Shown here: positions 48,070-58,200 of the stretch, in pieces
How the letters are laid out: every line of letters begins with the position of its first letter
Numbering within the stretch: the stretch's first letter is position 1
Source: Codonopsis lanceolata
Taxonomy: Eukaryota > Streptophyta > Magnoliopsida > Asterales > Campanulaceae
Assembly: GCA_013146195.2 (NCBI GenBank)
Contig: CM028382.1
Location: 113,759,237 to 113,823,236 of the forward strand
Direction of reading: 5' to 3'
DNA length: 64,000 bases
Program-made: the position numbers and the translations under genes
The notes under the pieces: generated by a model
What the model was told of the DNA's origin: nothing
What the model saw: the letters and a program-made list of their open reading frames with translations, nothing else
Database searches by the model: none

Positions 48070-49011
48070 TGATATGATTCCTAGACGCGTACTCGCGATG
48101 GAGGAATCAAAGAGCACGCAGTATGGCAAGCGAAGAACGTCAATGAATTGATGGATTGTGACACCTTGACCCAATGCTACGATCCGTTATTGAACGAGGT
48201 ACTCCGCGATCCAATTACGAGACAAACACGAACCTTGGTATAATGAAGAACGCCACAATAGGGATGAATATCCTATTGATAAGTTCGGGTTTCGATTACT
48301 TAGCCTCTCACCAAATAATCACAAGTTCAATGAAGAACAAGGAGGTTTTGAAAAACACTCAAAAACTATATTAATCAATAATCATAAGTTGTCTACAAAA
48401 TAATAAGCCACAACCACTATTTATATGGGTTGTGAATCCTAAACCTAAAAGTAAAAGGAAAAGTCTAAGTAGAATCAACTTAGGAAACTACTTAGAATCA
48501 ACTTAGGAAACTACCTAAAATCCACTTAGGAAACTACTAACTTACCTAATCTATGTAGGAAACAATTAGGTAAGTTACCTAATCTATTTAAGAAACATAA
48601 ATCCTCCAAAATAAGGAAAATCTATAAATCCCGTTTTTTGTAAAGGCCTAATTTTCAAAGTTGCATTTTGGCCCCTAAAGTCTTCCTTTAGGCGTTAAAA
48701 GCTTCCAAAGTCATTGTATGACATAAACGAACATTTCTTGAGTCTTCAAGTCATCTTCCATGAAATCTAAGGCTTCACAACGCATGTTTGAATTTGTAGA
48801 GTAGCCATTGTAATAACCCGAATCTCCAATAAATCCACGAATTAAGTTTGTATAGAACTCTTGAATCTTCCAATCATACTCTATGCATTTTAGAACCCTT
48901 GAACCTCGATCCATGCTCATATGAACCCTCGAACCTTGATCTACATGCTTCCAATGCCTCTCCCTTGCTTGTGACAATCTTGGTTCTTGGTTGGTGGTCA
49001 GAATCATATCA
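48070..49011 (-). repeat. 3' LTR of the non-autonomous element
   Basis: 942 bp. On the minus strand it starts TGATATGATTCTGACCACC and ends GGAATCATATCA. A TATA-like CATATAAATAG lies near 48420. The last about 100 codons of the long ORF are encoded here (to 48711). Confidence 0.95.
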
Positions 49012-51206
49012 TTCCCTCTCTCTTGAAAAGGATTTGTCCTCAAATCAAGACCTACATCGCATAGACACGATTTAGCAACCAAGATATAGTCTCTAAAATT
49101 ATGCTTACCATATGATTTCATGTCGTCGATTTGCTCAAACTCTCCATGTTTGCAAACCATTCCATGTAAGTTCATGTATCTCCAATCACCGGGATCAAAG
49201 ACCATTCTCTCTTGACTTTCCTTCGATACACTTTGGCACTCCATCAAGATTTCCTCCTTTAACTGTAGAAGAAACACAACAAAACTATGCACTACCACAT
49301 GAACAACATTGTTAGCACACAATGGGTTATGTAACAATTTAGTACAAACATCTCTTGGTGTAGGAACGTGTCCCACCATTAAACACATCCAAACCCTATC
49401 ACCGGGTTCAAATACCAATCTAACATATCTCACTTGCATCACTCGGTGACTTTCCATGAATGACAACATCACATATGCAACATTAAACACAACAAGATCA
49501 TCATAAGGAATGTAAATGAAAGACATCAATAAGTATAATAAGATAATATGCAATATGGCATACCAACTCATGTATCCAAATCCATCATGACAAGTAAATC
49601 CATCAATGTTTATAATCTCACTCATCAAGTTATCACAACTCGATGTTCCCTCGTGAAAATCCTTTATAAAACCACAATCACCAGGTTTAAACATTAACCT
49701 AGTAAATCCTCTTTTTAGCACAACCATGCTCAACATCACAACTTTATGCAATCCAAAGCATATACCATAAATCATGCAAATCAATAAAATGATTATATAA
49801 GACAAGATACTACCATAATCAAATCTTTCACTCCTCAACTTACTTAATTCCTCGATTTGAAACAAACAATTGATTTCACCAAGTAAAAAGATCAACCTAA
49901 AAACTTTCATCTTTTGCATATCCATATTTATCAATAATGAATCATGCAACGATAAGAAATTACAACCAGAGTGTAATCTCAAGGATAAACATCCTTTATG
50001 CTCAAAAATCAGATCATGTGTTAAAACATGCTTATAATCATTAACAATATGAATTTCATCACTTTTCCAAGGTTTAACATACTTATGAAGAATTTGATCT
50101 AACAAAGAAGATAAAGCTTTATATATATCATGCAATCCATAAATTTTATGAAACATCAACGCATCATGGGAAACTTCAACAATCTTATGACATGCAACAA
50201 AATAATTCATCATAGAAACATCATGCATAATCACAAGTTTAGAACTCACATCTTGTTGAAACATAGAAATCCCCAATGCAAAATTCAGAATTTTCTTTCC
50301 AACTTGCAATGCACAATTCAATCCTACCATATTAACAACCAATGTAACATTCATGAATGGATCCACATACGAATGATTAGGTTTATGCAATGTCAAATTT
50401 AAGTCATCACCAATGTATTCACCATATTTCATCCAATCACTTAGACCATGGTGACTATCCAAATTTTGCAATTGAAACTTTCCGCACATGTCATATGGTC
50501 TAACAATCTCTCTTATGAACAAGTCACTCATAAGACTAATCAAATTTTTCAAAGCAACACTTCTAAATTTTTTGAATTTCTCACCCAAGTTATGGTGTTT
50601 AATATGCAATAATTTAGGTGGCTTAACAATTTCACCCATGACACACGTGTCCACAAATCTAGTCAATTGTCCAAACTCAACAACAACTCTATTGAGCTTA
50701 TTATCAATGTCATGGTGCTTAACATGTAACAATTCACCACACAACTTATTCTTCCAAGAAAGATTAAGATCATACCTTTGAGAAAATGTAGGTTCTACAA
50801 CAATCTCCTTACCTTGTTGGTATTCCATCTTGAATCTCACAATTTCTTTTGGTGGTGCCTCTTGAAAAGTTTGTGAAAAAGAAACAATAGACTTTGGCAA
50901 TACAACATTAACTTGATTAGTATCAAAATTTGCCTCAATTTCTTTCTCTTTCTCACACTCTTTCTTTTTCTCACACACACTAATTTTCCTCACCTTTTGC
51001 CCGGTTATCTCACATCTTTCACTAGTCTCTAAAACCGGCCTCTCACTCTTGTTTTCACTCAAGCTCTCCTTTTTCTTGGCTATCTCACAAAACTCACTTT
51101 TATCTCTAGCCAAACTCTCATTATTTTCACTTGAGCTCTCCTTTTTCTTGGCTATCTCACTCTCCTCACTTTGCTCTCTAGCCAAACTCTCTTTATTTTC
51201 TCTCAA
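48711..51206 (-). CDS. Long ORF of about 831 codons replacing pol; unknown function
   Basis: Uninterrupted frame overlapping the gag-protease stop by a TTGA; its first codon is TTG, so initiation or readthrough is unclear. Residues 1-110: highly charged, with a 24-residue tandem repeat (NESLARDKSEFCEIAKKKES-like), as in gypsy linkers before RT. Residues 150-290: two degenerate repeats (LLHVKHHDIDNK, EIVKPPK; LLHIKHHNLGEK, EIVRPYD). Three hydrophobic stretches could be membrane segments (near 450-480, 545-580 and 640-660). Between them lie three copies of a VFxPGD motif (MFKPGDCGF, VFEPGDRVW, VFDPGDWRY) like the FEPGD motif after gypsy integrase. NPFQERGND is encoded across the PPT, then the ORF runs into the LTR. 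No YxDD, DDE or HHCC motif is visible. Confidence 0.7.
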   Translation of the reverse strand: MRENKESLAREQSEESEIAKKKESSSENNESLARDKSEFCEIAKKKESLSENKSERPVLETSERCEITGQKVRKISVCEKKKECEKEKEIEANFDTNQVNVVLPKSIVSFSQTFQEAPPKEIVRFKMEYQQGKEIVVEPTFSQRYDLNLSWKNKLCGELLHVKHHDIDNKLNRVVVEFGQLTRFVDTCVMGEIVKPPKLLHIKHHNLGEKFKKFRSVALKNLISLMSDLFIREIVRPYDMCGKFQLQNLDSHHGLSDWMKYGEYIGDDLNLTLHKPNHSYVDPFMNVTLVVNMVGLNCALQVGKKILNFALGISMFQQDVSSKLVIMHDVSMMNYFVACHKIVEVSHDALMFHKIYGLHDIYKALSSLLDQILHKYVKPWKSDEIHIVNDYKHVLTHDLIFEHKGCLSLRLHSGCNFLSLHDSLLINMDMQKMKVFRLIFLLGEINCLFQIEELSKLRSERFDYGSILSYIIILLICMIYGICFGLHKVVMLSMVVLKRGFTRLMFKPGDCGFIKDFHEGTSSCDNLMSEIINIDGFTCHDGFGYMSWYAILHIILLYLLMSFIYIPYDDLVVFNVAYVMLSFMESHRVMQVRYVRLVFEPGDRVWMCLMVGHVPTPRDVCTKLLHNPLCANNVVHVVVHSFVVFLLQLKEEILMECQSVSKESQERMVFDPGDWRYMNLHGMVCKHGEFEQIDDMKSYGKHNFRDYILVAKSCLCDVGLDLRTNPFQERGNDMILTTNQEPRLSQARERHWKHVDQGSRVHMSMDRGSRVLKCIEYDWKIQEFYTNLIRGFIGDSGYYNGYSTNSNMRCEALDFMEDDLKTQEMFVYVIQ
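49012..49025 (-). other. Polypurine tract of the non-autonomous element
   Basis: Minus strand AGAGAGAGGGAA immediately before the 3' LTR start. It is simultaneously coding (QERGN) in the long ORF. Confidence 0.8.
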
Positions 51207-52081
51207 GCTCTATTTTTTAAAGGCTTCTCTATTTTCTTTTCCTCACTAGCCTTTCTCTTTTCACTAGCTATTGAGCTTATCATCATAAAATTCTCATAAG
51301 CTTGTGTTGGAGTCAATGGTACAAGCTTAATGGTTATTTGATCATGCACAAAAGAATGTCTTTTTGTGTTGCCATCATAAATAACACTCCTTTCAACTTG
51401 CCAAGGTCGCCCTAGCAATAAATGAGTTTGTCGTATTGGCACTACATCACACATCACCTCATCTTCATATCTTCTAATCTTGAACTTCACAAGCACTTGC
51501 TTGTTCACCCTCAACATACCTCCTCCATTCAAGCATTGCAACTTGTAGGGTTTAGGATGCTTGGTTGTAGGTAACCTTAATTTCTCAACCATGGTCACAC
51601 TAGCAACATTAGTACAACTATTTCCATCAATGATCACCCCACAAATTCGCTCTTGCACTTTGCACTTAGTAAAAAATATTTTCTCCTTTTCAATCTCTTC
51701 AGCACTTGGAACTCTCAATTCTAACATCCTCCTAACTACCATATTGTTTTGTCTCTCATCACCTATTGGTAAAGGTTTAGAAGAATTTTTGTCACCCTTA
51801 TTTTCCTCCTCTTGTTTTAATTTTGAGTTTTTAATTTGCAACTGAAAATCCTTCCAATATTTCTCAAAATTAAATTCTTCATCTAGTCTACGTCTTGGCA
51901 CATCATTAGGTTCATTACCTTCCTCTCTTGTTCTTTTCTTTCTTTCACTACGAATTTTCTCAATCTCCTCCATTAGATCCTCCTTTTGCTCCCTCATAGT
52001 TTTATGCAAATCTCTCACAAAACCTTCCATATAAAGTCTCATATCAAAGGTAGGAACATCATTCTCACTTGTTTTAAACAT
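51203..52081 (-). CDS. Gag-linker/aspartic protease ORF of the non-autonomous element
   Basis: 292 residues, ATG at 52081 (MFKTSENDVPTFD), intact. The N-terminal 120 residues are charged and coiled-coil-like (EEIEKIRSERKKRTREE). From about 150 it is a retroviral-type aspartic protease as found in Ty3/gypsy: IIDGNSCTNVASVTMVEKL (active-site DG), a flap region around CLNGGGM, and HLLLGRPWQVERSVIYDG. The usual gag capsid core and zinc knuckle are not visible, so gag is shortened relative to autonomous gypsy elements. It stops at TGA one base after the long ORF starts. A UUUAAAA-like string (CCTTTAAAAAATAG) just before the stop resembles a slippery site, but in the -1 frame TAG follows at once. 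Confidence 0.82.
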   Translation of the reverse strand: MFKTSENDVPTFDMRLYMEGFVRDLHKTMREQKEDLMEEIEKIRSERKKRTREEGNEPNDVPRRRLDEEFNFEKYWKDFQLQIKNSKLKQEEENKGDKNSSKPLPIGDERQNNMVVRRMLELRVPSAEEIEKEKIFFTKCKVQERICGVIIDGNSCTNVASVTMVEKLRLPTTKHPKPYKLQCLNGGGMLRVNKQVLVKFKIRRYEDEVMCDVVPIRQTHLLLGRPWQVERSVIYDGNTKRHSFVHDQITIKLVPLTPTQAYENFMMISSIASEKRKASEEKKIEKPLKNRA

Positions 52082-52853
52082 CGTGTACCTGCAAGAAATT
52101 TTATTAGAAAGATCACCTCACCCTCTCCCTTACGTGTATCACTCAAATAATGTCACTCCTCTCGTGTTTACCTACTCTCCCTCACTTTCAATTCCTCCAA
52201 GTTCTAAAAGAACTAAGCAATTAAATAGTGATTAACAAAGCAAGCAAAACCAAGAAGCTTAATCAATAAGAATCACGTGTAGAGGAAGAAAATTAAGAGT
52301 AGAATTTCAAGGACGATTGGCTCAACGATCAATTGTAAAAGAAGATTCAATTTTAATTCTTGAACCTAGATGATGATAATACTTCAAGCTTTTCAATTCG
52401 CACAACTAGCAATTATCAATTTCAAACAATAACAAATTTCTTTCCTATTCGGCAACTAGCAATACCTCTTTCTTCTTTTTTTCTTTTTTTTTTTTTTTTT
52501 TCAGATTTCTGTATTTTTTTTAAATCTGAAATTTCTGTTTTTTTTCTATTATCAGATCTGTTTTCTCTTTTTTTTTGTCCGAAAACTTTTTTTTTTTTTT
52601 TGCAATTAAAGCTGTCCGAAATCAATTAAAGAAGGAATTTTTTTTTTTTGGCGTGAACAGTAGCAGATTTTTTTATTTATTTATAACCCTAGAAGTTTTA
52701 GGGTTTTGAAATAACAAAAAACAAGAAATCGAAAAGAACAAATTAGGATTGAAGACCCTAATTCGAAGTAGGAAGAGAAACAAATTGATAATCAAAATAA
52801 GAACAATTTAAGTAAGATAGATTATGGAAACGAAACTTAGCTCTGATACCAAA
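52082..52853 (-). other. Leader of the non-autonomous element
   Basis: Non-coding region between the 5' LTR and the ATG. It has several A-runs on the minus strand (52480-52640) and the PBS TGGTATCAGAGC at about 52840-52851, complementary to initiator-Met tRNA. Confidence 0.8.
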
Positions 52854-53794
52854 TGATATGATTCCTAGACGCGTACTCGCGATGGAGGAATCAAAGAGCA
52901 CGCAGTATGGCAAGCGAAGAACGTCAATGAATTGATGGATTGTGACACCTTGACCCAATGCTACGATCCGTTATTGAACGAGGTACTCTGCGATCCAATT
53001 ACGAGACGAACACGAACCTTGGTATAATGAAGAACGCCACAATAGGGATGAATATCCTATTGATAAGTTCGGGTTTCGATTACTTAGCCTCTCACCAAAT
53101 AATCACAAGTTCAATGAAGAACAAGGAGGTTTTGAAAAACACTCAAAAACTATATTAATCAATAATCATAAGTTGTCTACAAAATAATAAGCCACAACCA
53201 CTATTTATATGGGTTGTGAATCCTAAACCTAAAAGTAAAAGGAAAAGTCTAAGTTGAATCAACTTAGGAAACTACTTAGAATCAACTTAGGAAACTACCT
53301 AAAATCCACTTAGGAAACTACTAACTTACCTAATCTATGTAGGAAACAATTAGGTAAGTTACCTAATCTATTTAAGAAACATAAATCCTCCAAAATAAGG
53401 AAAATCTATAAATCCTTTTTTGTAAAGGCCTAATTTTCAAAGTTGCATTTTGGCCCCCTAAAGTCTTCCTTTAGGCGTTAAAAGCTTCCAAAGTCATTGT
53501 ATGACATAAACGAACATTTCTTGAGTCTTCAAGTCATCTTCCATGAAATCTAAGGCTTCACAACGCATGTTTGAATTTGTAGAGTAGCCATTGTAATAAC
53601 CCGAATCTCCAATAAATCCACGAATTAAGTTTGTATAGAACTCTTGAATCTTCCAATCATACTCTATGCATTTTAGAACCCTTGAACCTCGATCCATGCT
53701 CATATGAACCCTCGAACCTTCATCTACATGCTTCCAATGCCTCTCCCTTGCTTGTGACAATCTTGGTTCTTGATTGGTGGTCAGAATCATATCA
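52854..53794 (-). repeat. 5' LTR of the non-autonomous element
   Basis: 941 bp, nearly identical to 48070-49011. It also contains the coding end of the long ORF as an isolated frame (53494-53865). Confidence 0.95.
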
Positions 53795-54268
53795 GTTCCC
53801 ATTACCTTCGACTCATAAATTATTACAGTTGTTTTTCCTGGCTTGCCAGATGATTGTTCAACCATCTACACCATCCCAGAATAGACTCAACAGGCTGGGT
53901 AGGTCTCTATGCGAGGAGAAGTTCCCGTAGAGCTTGCCTTTGACTGGCACAAAAATAGATTTGCTCCTCTCCACTACGCCCTAGCTACTGTATTGGATAA
54001 ATGCATCATTATCAAATCTGGAGGGCATGACAAGATCATTGAATCCCAACTGTTTCTCATGGAGGTTATTGTAGAAAAATTTGAAATGAACTGGGGCGTT
54101 GTCCTAGTGGAGTGTGTGGAAACCAACATAGCCAAATACAAGGAGAATATGGCTACTGGCAATCCCAGGCTTACCCATTATCTCATCATCAACCAATTTC
54201 TTCGATCCCTTACTATTCTTCAACATCGTCTTCTGACCATTGGAGACTTAGAGCCAGTAAGAATGTGA

Positions 54269-55184
54269 GAAGCTTGCTGCTAAATAATCTCTGCTGGCAG
54301 CTGAGATTCAAACTCTCAATAGCTGTCAACTGGAAAGTATCAAACTAAAAGGAGAAAACAATTTCCTTTGTGACAAAGTCGAATGTCTCACTGAGCACAT
54401 CAAAGGACTTGACCTGGAGAAGATTGCCTTGCAAAAGACAATTGACTCCTGGAATAGCTCCAAGGAAACCTTTGAAGAAATCCTTTCAAGCCAAAAGTCA
54501 AGTAATGATAAATCTGGCTTAAGATATTTTGATGAGCCCAGTTCGGCATACTTTTATGTCACGGAGAAAGGTGAAACCTCCGAGACTGCTTATGATATCT
54601 CCTTCTCCAAACAGACGTTCAGAAACAAGGGTAAACAAGGACTTGGTTATACCAGTGTACTATACGTTTACCCCAAGGCTCAAAAAGGGAAAGCCAAAGT
54701 AACTGATTCTAATGAGAAGTTTGAGAAAGGAACAGTAGAGAAATCAAAGTCTACCGACAATAGCTCTGCCAAGGCTAAGTCTGCTGGCGGTAGACCTAAG
54801 AAATCTTTATCGGTTCCTATCAAGTTTGTCTATGAAATAGGCAAGGCACCTAAACCTGTTGACATTAAACTTAGAGGTATTCTACCGAATCCTCCTGAAA
54901 GGGTTAACAACAGACCAGCCAAGGCTAAGTCTGCTGGTAACAAAACAAGGAAGGTTCAACAGAAACCAATTAAGTCTACCGTCAACAAACCAGCTGAACC
55001 CAAGACTGATGTTAAGAATAAGGATAATCACAAGCACTCTACAGCTAAAGCAACTGACAATCCTCCATGGAACTTCCACTTATGTCATTCTTGCAATTGT
55101 TTAGGCAATCTAGCCCCAAAATGTCTGCTAAGGTTCACACCAAAATCTAAGAGACCTAGTTCTCTCAAGGTTAGACATGTATGA
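54269..55184 (+). pseudogene. gag C-terminal half of copia element 2
   Basis: Coiled-coil-like part (LTEHIKGLDLEKIALQKTID) with stops before it, then an open 251-codon frame (54429-55184). It is Lys/Ser/Pro-rich, with the repeated segment AKAKSAGGRPKK / AKAKSAGNKTRK. The knuckle is CHSCNCLGNLAPKC, in which the zinc-binding His is Asn. The capsid-like N-terminal half is missing. Confidence 0.75.
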
Positions 55185-55265
55185 GTTCCAAAAGATTGCT
55201 AATCCTCAGTATCCAAAAGAAAATAAAAGGGACCTTGTTTCTTTGATATTTTTCAGGTATGCTTC

Positions 55266-58200
55266 ATGGCTATAGATACAAAAGATAAGGACATCTGGTA
55301 CCTGGATAGTGGTTGTTCAAGACACATGATAGGGAACAGAAGTCTTCTCACAGATATAGCTGAAGCCAAAGGTCCTATGGTGATTTTCGGCGACAATGCA
55401 AGAGGGAAAACAATTGGGTATGGCTCAATCACTAGAGAAAGTCTCTCCATCAACAAAGTTTCTCTAGTGAATGACTTAAAACATAATCTTCTGAGCATAT
55501 CTCAATTCTACGACAATGGACTCATCTGCCAATTCTCTTCCAACCAATGTCTCATCAAAGATCGTGAATCCTGCTCAACGATACTGACCGACAATAGACA
55601 AGGAAACGTCTATGTCGTGGACTTAAATCTTCTAGGGAGATCCTCCAGCCTTTGCCTAGTTGCTAACAACGTTCGTGACAACAGTTGGCTTTGGCACAAG
55701 CGTCTCAGTCATCTCAACTTCAAGTACCTCTCCAAGCTCTCCAAGGATGGGATTGTCAAAGGTTTACCTACGGTGTCTGCCGACCATGACAGAAGTTGCA
55801 AAGCTTGCCAATTAGGAAAACTTTCCAAGTCTTCCTTCAAAAGAAAGTCTGTCATGTCAACGACCAGACCTCTTCAACTTCTGCATATGGATATCTTTGG
55901 ACCAATCACTACAATCGGTATCTCTAGAGACAAGTACACACTTGTAGTAGTTGATGACTACTCTAGGTTCACCTGGATCGAAACTATGACTTCAAAAGAT
56001 GAGACATATGATCTGGTCACATCTCTTTTCAGAAGACTTCAAACCCAAAAGCTTGAAGACATTAGTGACATCAGGTCAGACAACGACACCAAATTCAAGA
56101 ACAACAGTGTTGAAAGATATTGTGATGACTGATGACCATGGGATTGGCCACAACTTCTCTGTTGCCGGAACTCCTCAAGAAAATGGTGTAGCTGAACGGA
56201 ATAACAGAACACTCATTGAAGCAGCAAGAACTATGCTTTGGCGTAAGCAAAACTTCCAAAGTACTTCGGGCGTCAACTCTGCATGTTTTACCCGGAATAG
56301 ATCTCGTAAACAAGTTTCATAACAAAACTCCATATGAAATATGGAGAGGAAGAGCCCCAAACATAGGATTTTCAAAATCTTCTACGTAAATGTTTTATTC
56401 TATATAATGGAAAAGAATATAGAGGTAAATTTGATTCAAAATCAGACGAAGGAATTTTTCTGGGCAATTCCAAACATTCAAAAACATTTCGCATATTTAA
56501 CAAAACTTCTTTAAAAATTTCAGAATATGTGCATGTTACTTTTGATGAATATGATTTATTAGAGCCTCGAAAGGCTCCGAATATTGCTAATGATTCTGAT
56601 GATGATGAGACAGGTACAAATAAAGCTTCTACTCCTCTTCAAAATCCTCCAATCGGACCCTTCCACGCTAACCCCGCACTGCAGACTTCAACTCTGCGGC
56701 CGGCCAACTCTTACATTGACCATGAACCCATCTCTTCTGTTTTACTCCAAACACCTTTGCAGATCACTCACCCTTCTTGTTCACCAGAAAATGAAGGTTT
56801 CAAATATCCTATCTCTTCTGAACCTGATTTTGGTGAATCCCCTTCCCTACCTTCTCCAGATTCGTTAAGGGAAGAACTCACCAGAAGTGATTTTCCTCCA
56901 ACTGTTATTGAAATAAGAGATCACCCCATCTCTTAAATCATTGGTGATCTCAACTCAGTAGTTCGTACGAGGAATAGAGTTCGAAATGAGACTATGTTTG
57001 CATTCGCATTCGTGTCTGAAATTGAGCCAAAGAAGATTGATGAAGCTATCGAAGATCATTACTGGATTGAAGTTATGCAAGAAGAGCTGAACCAGTTTGA
57101 AAGATGCAAAGTGTGGAGCTTAGTTCAAAGATCGACTGGCCATCCAATTATCGGCACCAAATGGGTATTCAGGAACAAGAGAGATGAAGATGGAAACGTC
57201 ACCAGAAACAAAGCTAGATTGGTTGCTTAAGGCTACCGACAGGAAGAAGGAATTGACTTCGATGAAACATTTGCTCATGTTGCTAGATTAGAGGCAATCA
57301 GACTTTTTCTAGCCTATGCTTCGTTCATGGACTTCAAAGTTTATCAGATGGATGTAAAAAGTGTCTTTCTCAATGGTGATCTTCAAGAAACAGTATATGT
57401 GGAACAACCTCTAGGTTTTGTTTCAAGACAAGCAGGATCATGTCTACCGACTCAAGAAAGCACTCTATGGCCTGAAACAAGCTCCCAGAGCTTGGTATGA
57501 AACTATATCCAAGTTCTTAATTGAACAAGGATTCATGAGAGGAAGAATAGACACAACCCTATTTATCCTCAAGCACAAATGTCATTCTCTTTTGGTACAA
57601 ATCTATGTGGACGACATCATCTTTGGATCAACAAACCAAAGCCTGTGCAAAAGATTCGAGAAGCTGATGCAAAGCAATTTCGAGATGAGCATGATGAGAG
57701 CTCACCTACTTTCTAAGACTGCAGATTCAACAGACTTCCGACGGGATCTTCATCAGCCAAACCAAATATGCAAAGGAACTTGTTGATTCTTATGTTAGAT
57801 TTATATCTGTTCAGTTCATTACCTTAGTTTTATACTTTAGTGGCTAATCGGGCTGCGTATCGATTAGCGTGGCAACTGTGTATAGAACTTTGCATAGTAT
57901 AGTTTTTAACAGGACTTTACAGGTTCAGCGGAAGACCTCTTCAAGCTTCACCGGAATACCTGCTCAAAGCTTACAAACCAAGCACCTTGTGTCCACACGG
58001 TCATTCATGACGTGTCCTATCCAAAGAATGATTAAATGGATCAGTTTAAATTTATCTCATCTCTGTTTGAATTTAAACGGAGACATTCCCTGACACATCA
58101 AGCCCGCCGAAAGCAGCTTTCCGAAAAGCAGGAAGACTTTTCGCAAACCGAATAAAGGAAAGCAGAAAGCGATCGTCACCTCACGCTAACAACAATCTCG

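Larger units (their letters stand above)
48070..53794 (-). mobile_element. Young non-autonomous Ty3/gypsy-type element with novel ORF
   Basis: Two LTRs (48070-49011 and 52854-53794) differ at only about eight places by eye. The duplication GTTCC is perfect (48065-48069 and 53795-53799), and the LTRs have TGATATGATTC/GAATCATATCA termini. Reading on the minus strand: 5' LTR, PBS (TGGTATCAGAGC), leader with poly-A tracts, gag-protease ORF, a long ORF without RT/RNase H/integrase, PPT (AGAGAGAGGGAA), 3' LTR. At 5.7 kb it is too short for a normal gypsy element plus this ORF. It must be mobilised in trans. It is inserted into the third ORF of copia element 1. Confidence 0.93.
47830..54268 (+). pseudogene. 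Third ORF of copia element 1, split by a gypsy insertion
   Basis: Left piece 47830-48069 and right piece 53800-54268, separated by the element at 48070-53799. After ATG GCA ACC the frame is lost by a 16-bp local duplication (TGTCTTTTGGACATGA-like, 47856-47885). It resumes as LKLIHLLTACGLIPLLSF, LTEEFFMSMEENPADPF and IRGVP. On the right it continues ITFDS with stops, then FDWHKNRFAPLHYALATVLD and SGGHDKIIESQLFLMEVIVE (53909-54268). The arrangement resembles the plant-transposon-protein type domain found after pol or gag in several plant retroelements, and is matched by the third ORF of element 2. Function unknown. Confidence 0.65.

Noticed and set aside
47848..48174. Minus-strand ORF over the third ORF/LTR border
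   Set aside because: Crosses an insertion boundary and is antisense to the third ORF.
51049..51249. Plus-strand Ser/Leu-rich ORF
   Set aside because: Antisense shadow of the charged tandem repeat in the long ORF.
52360..52629. Phe-rich ORF and its Lys-rich complement
   Set aside because: Poly-T/poly-A leader of the non-autonomous element.
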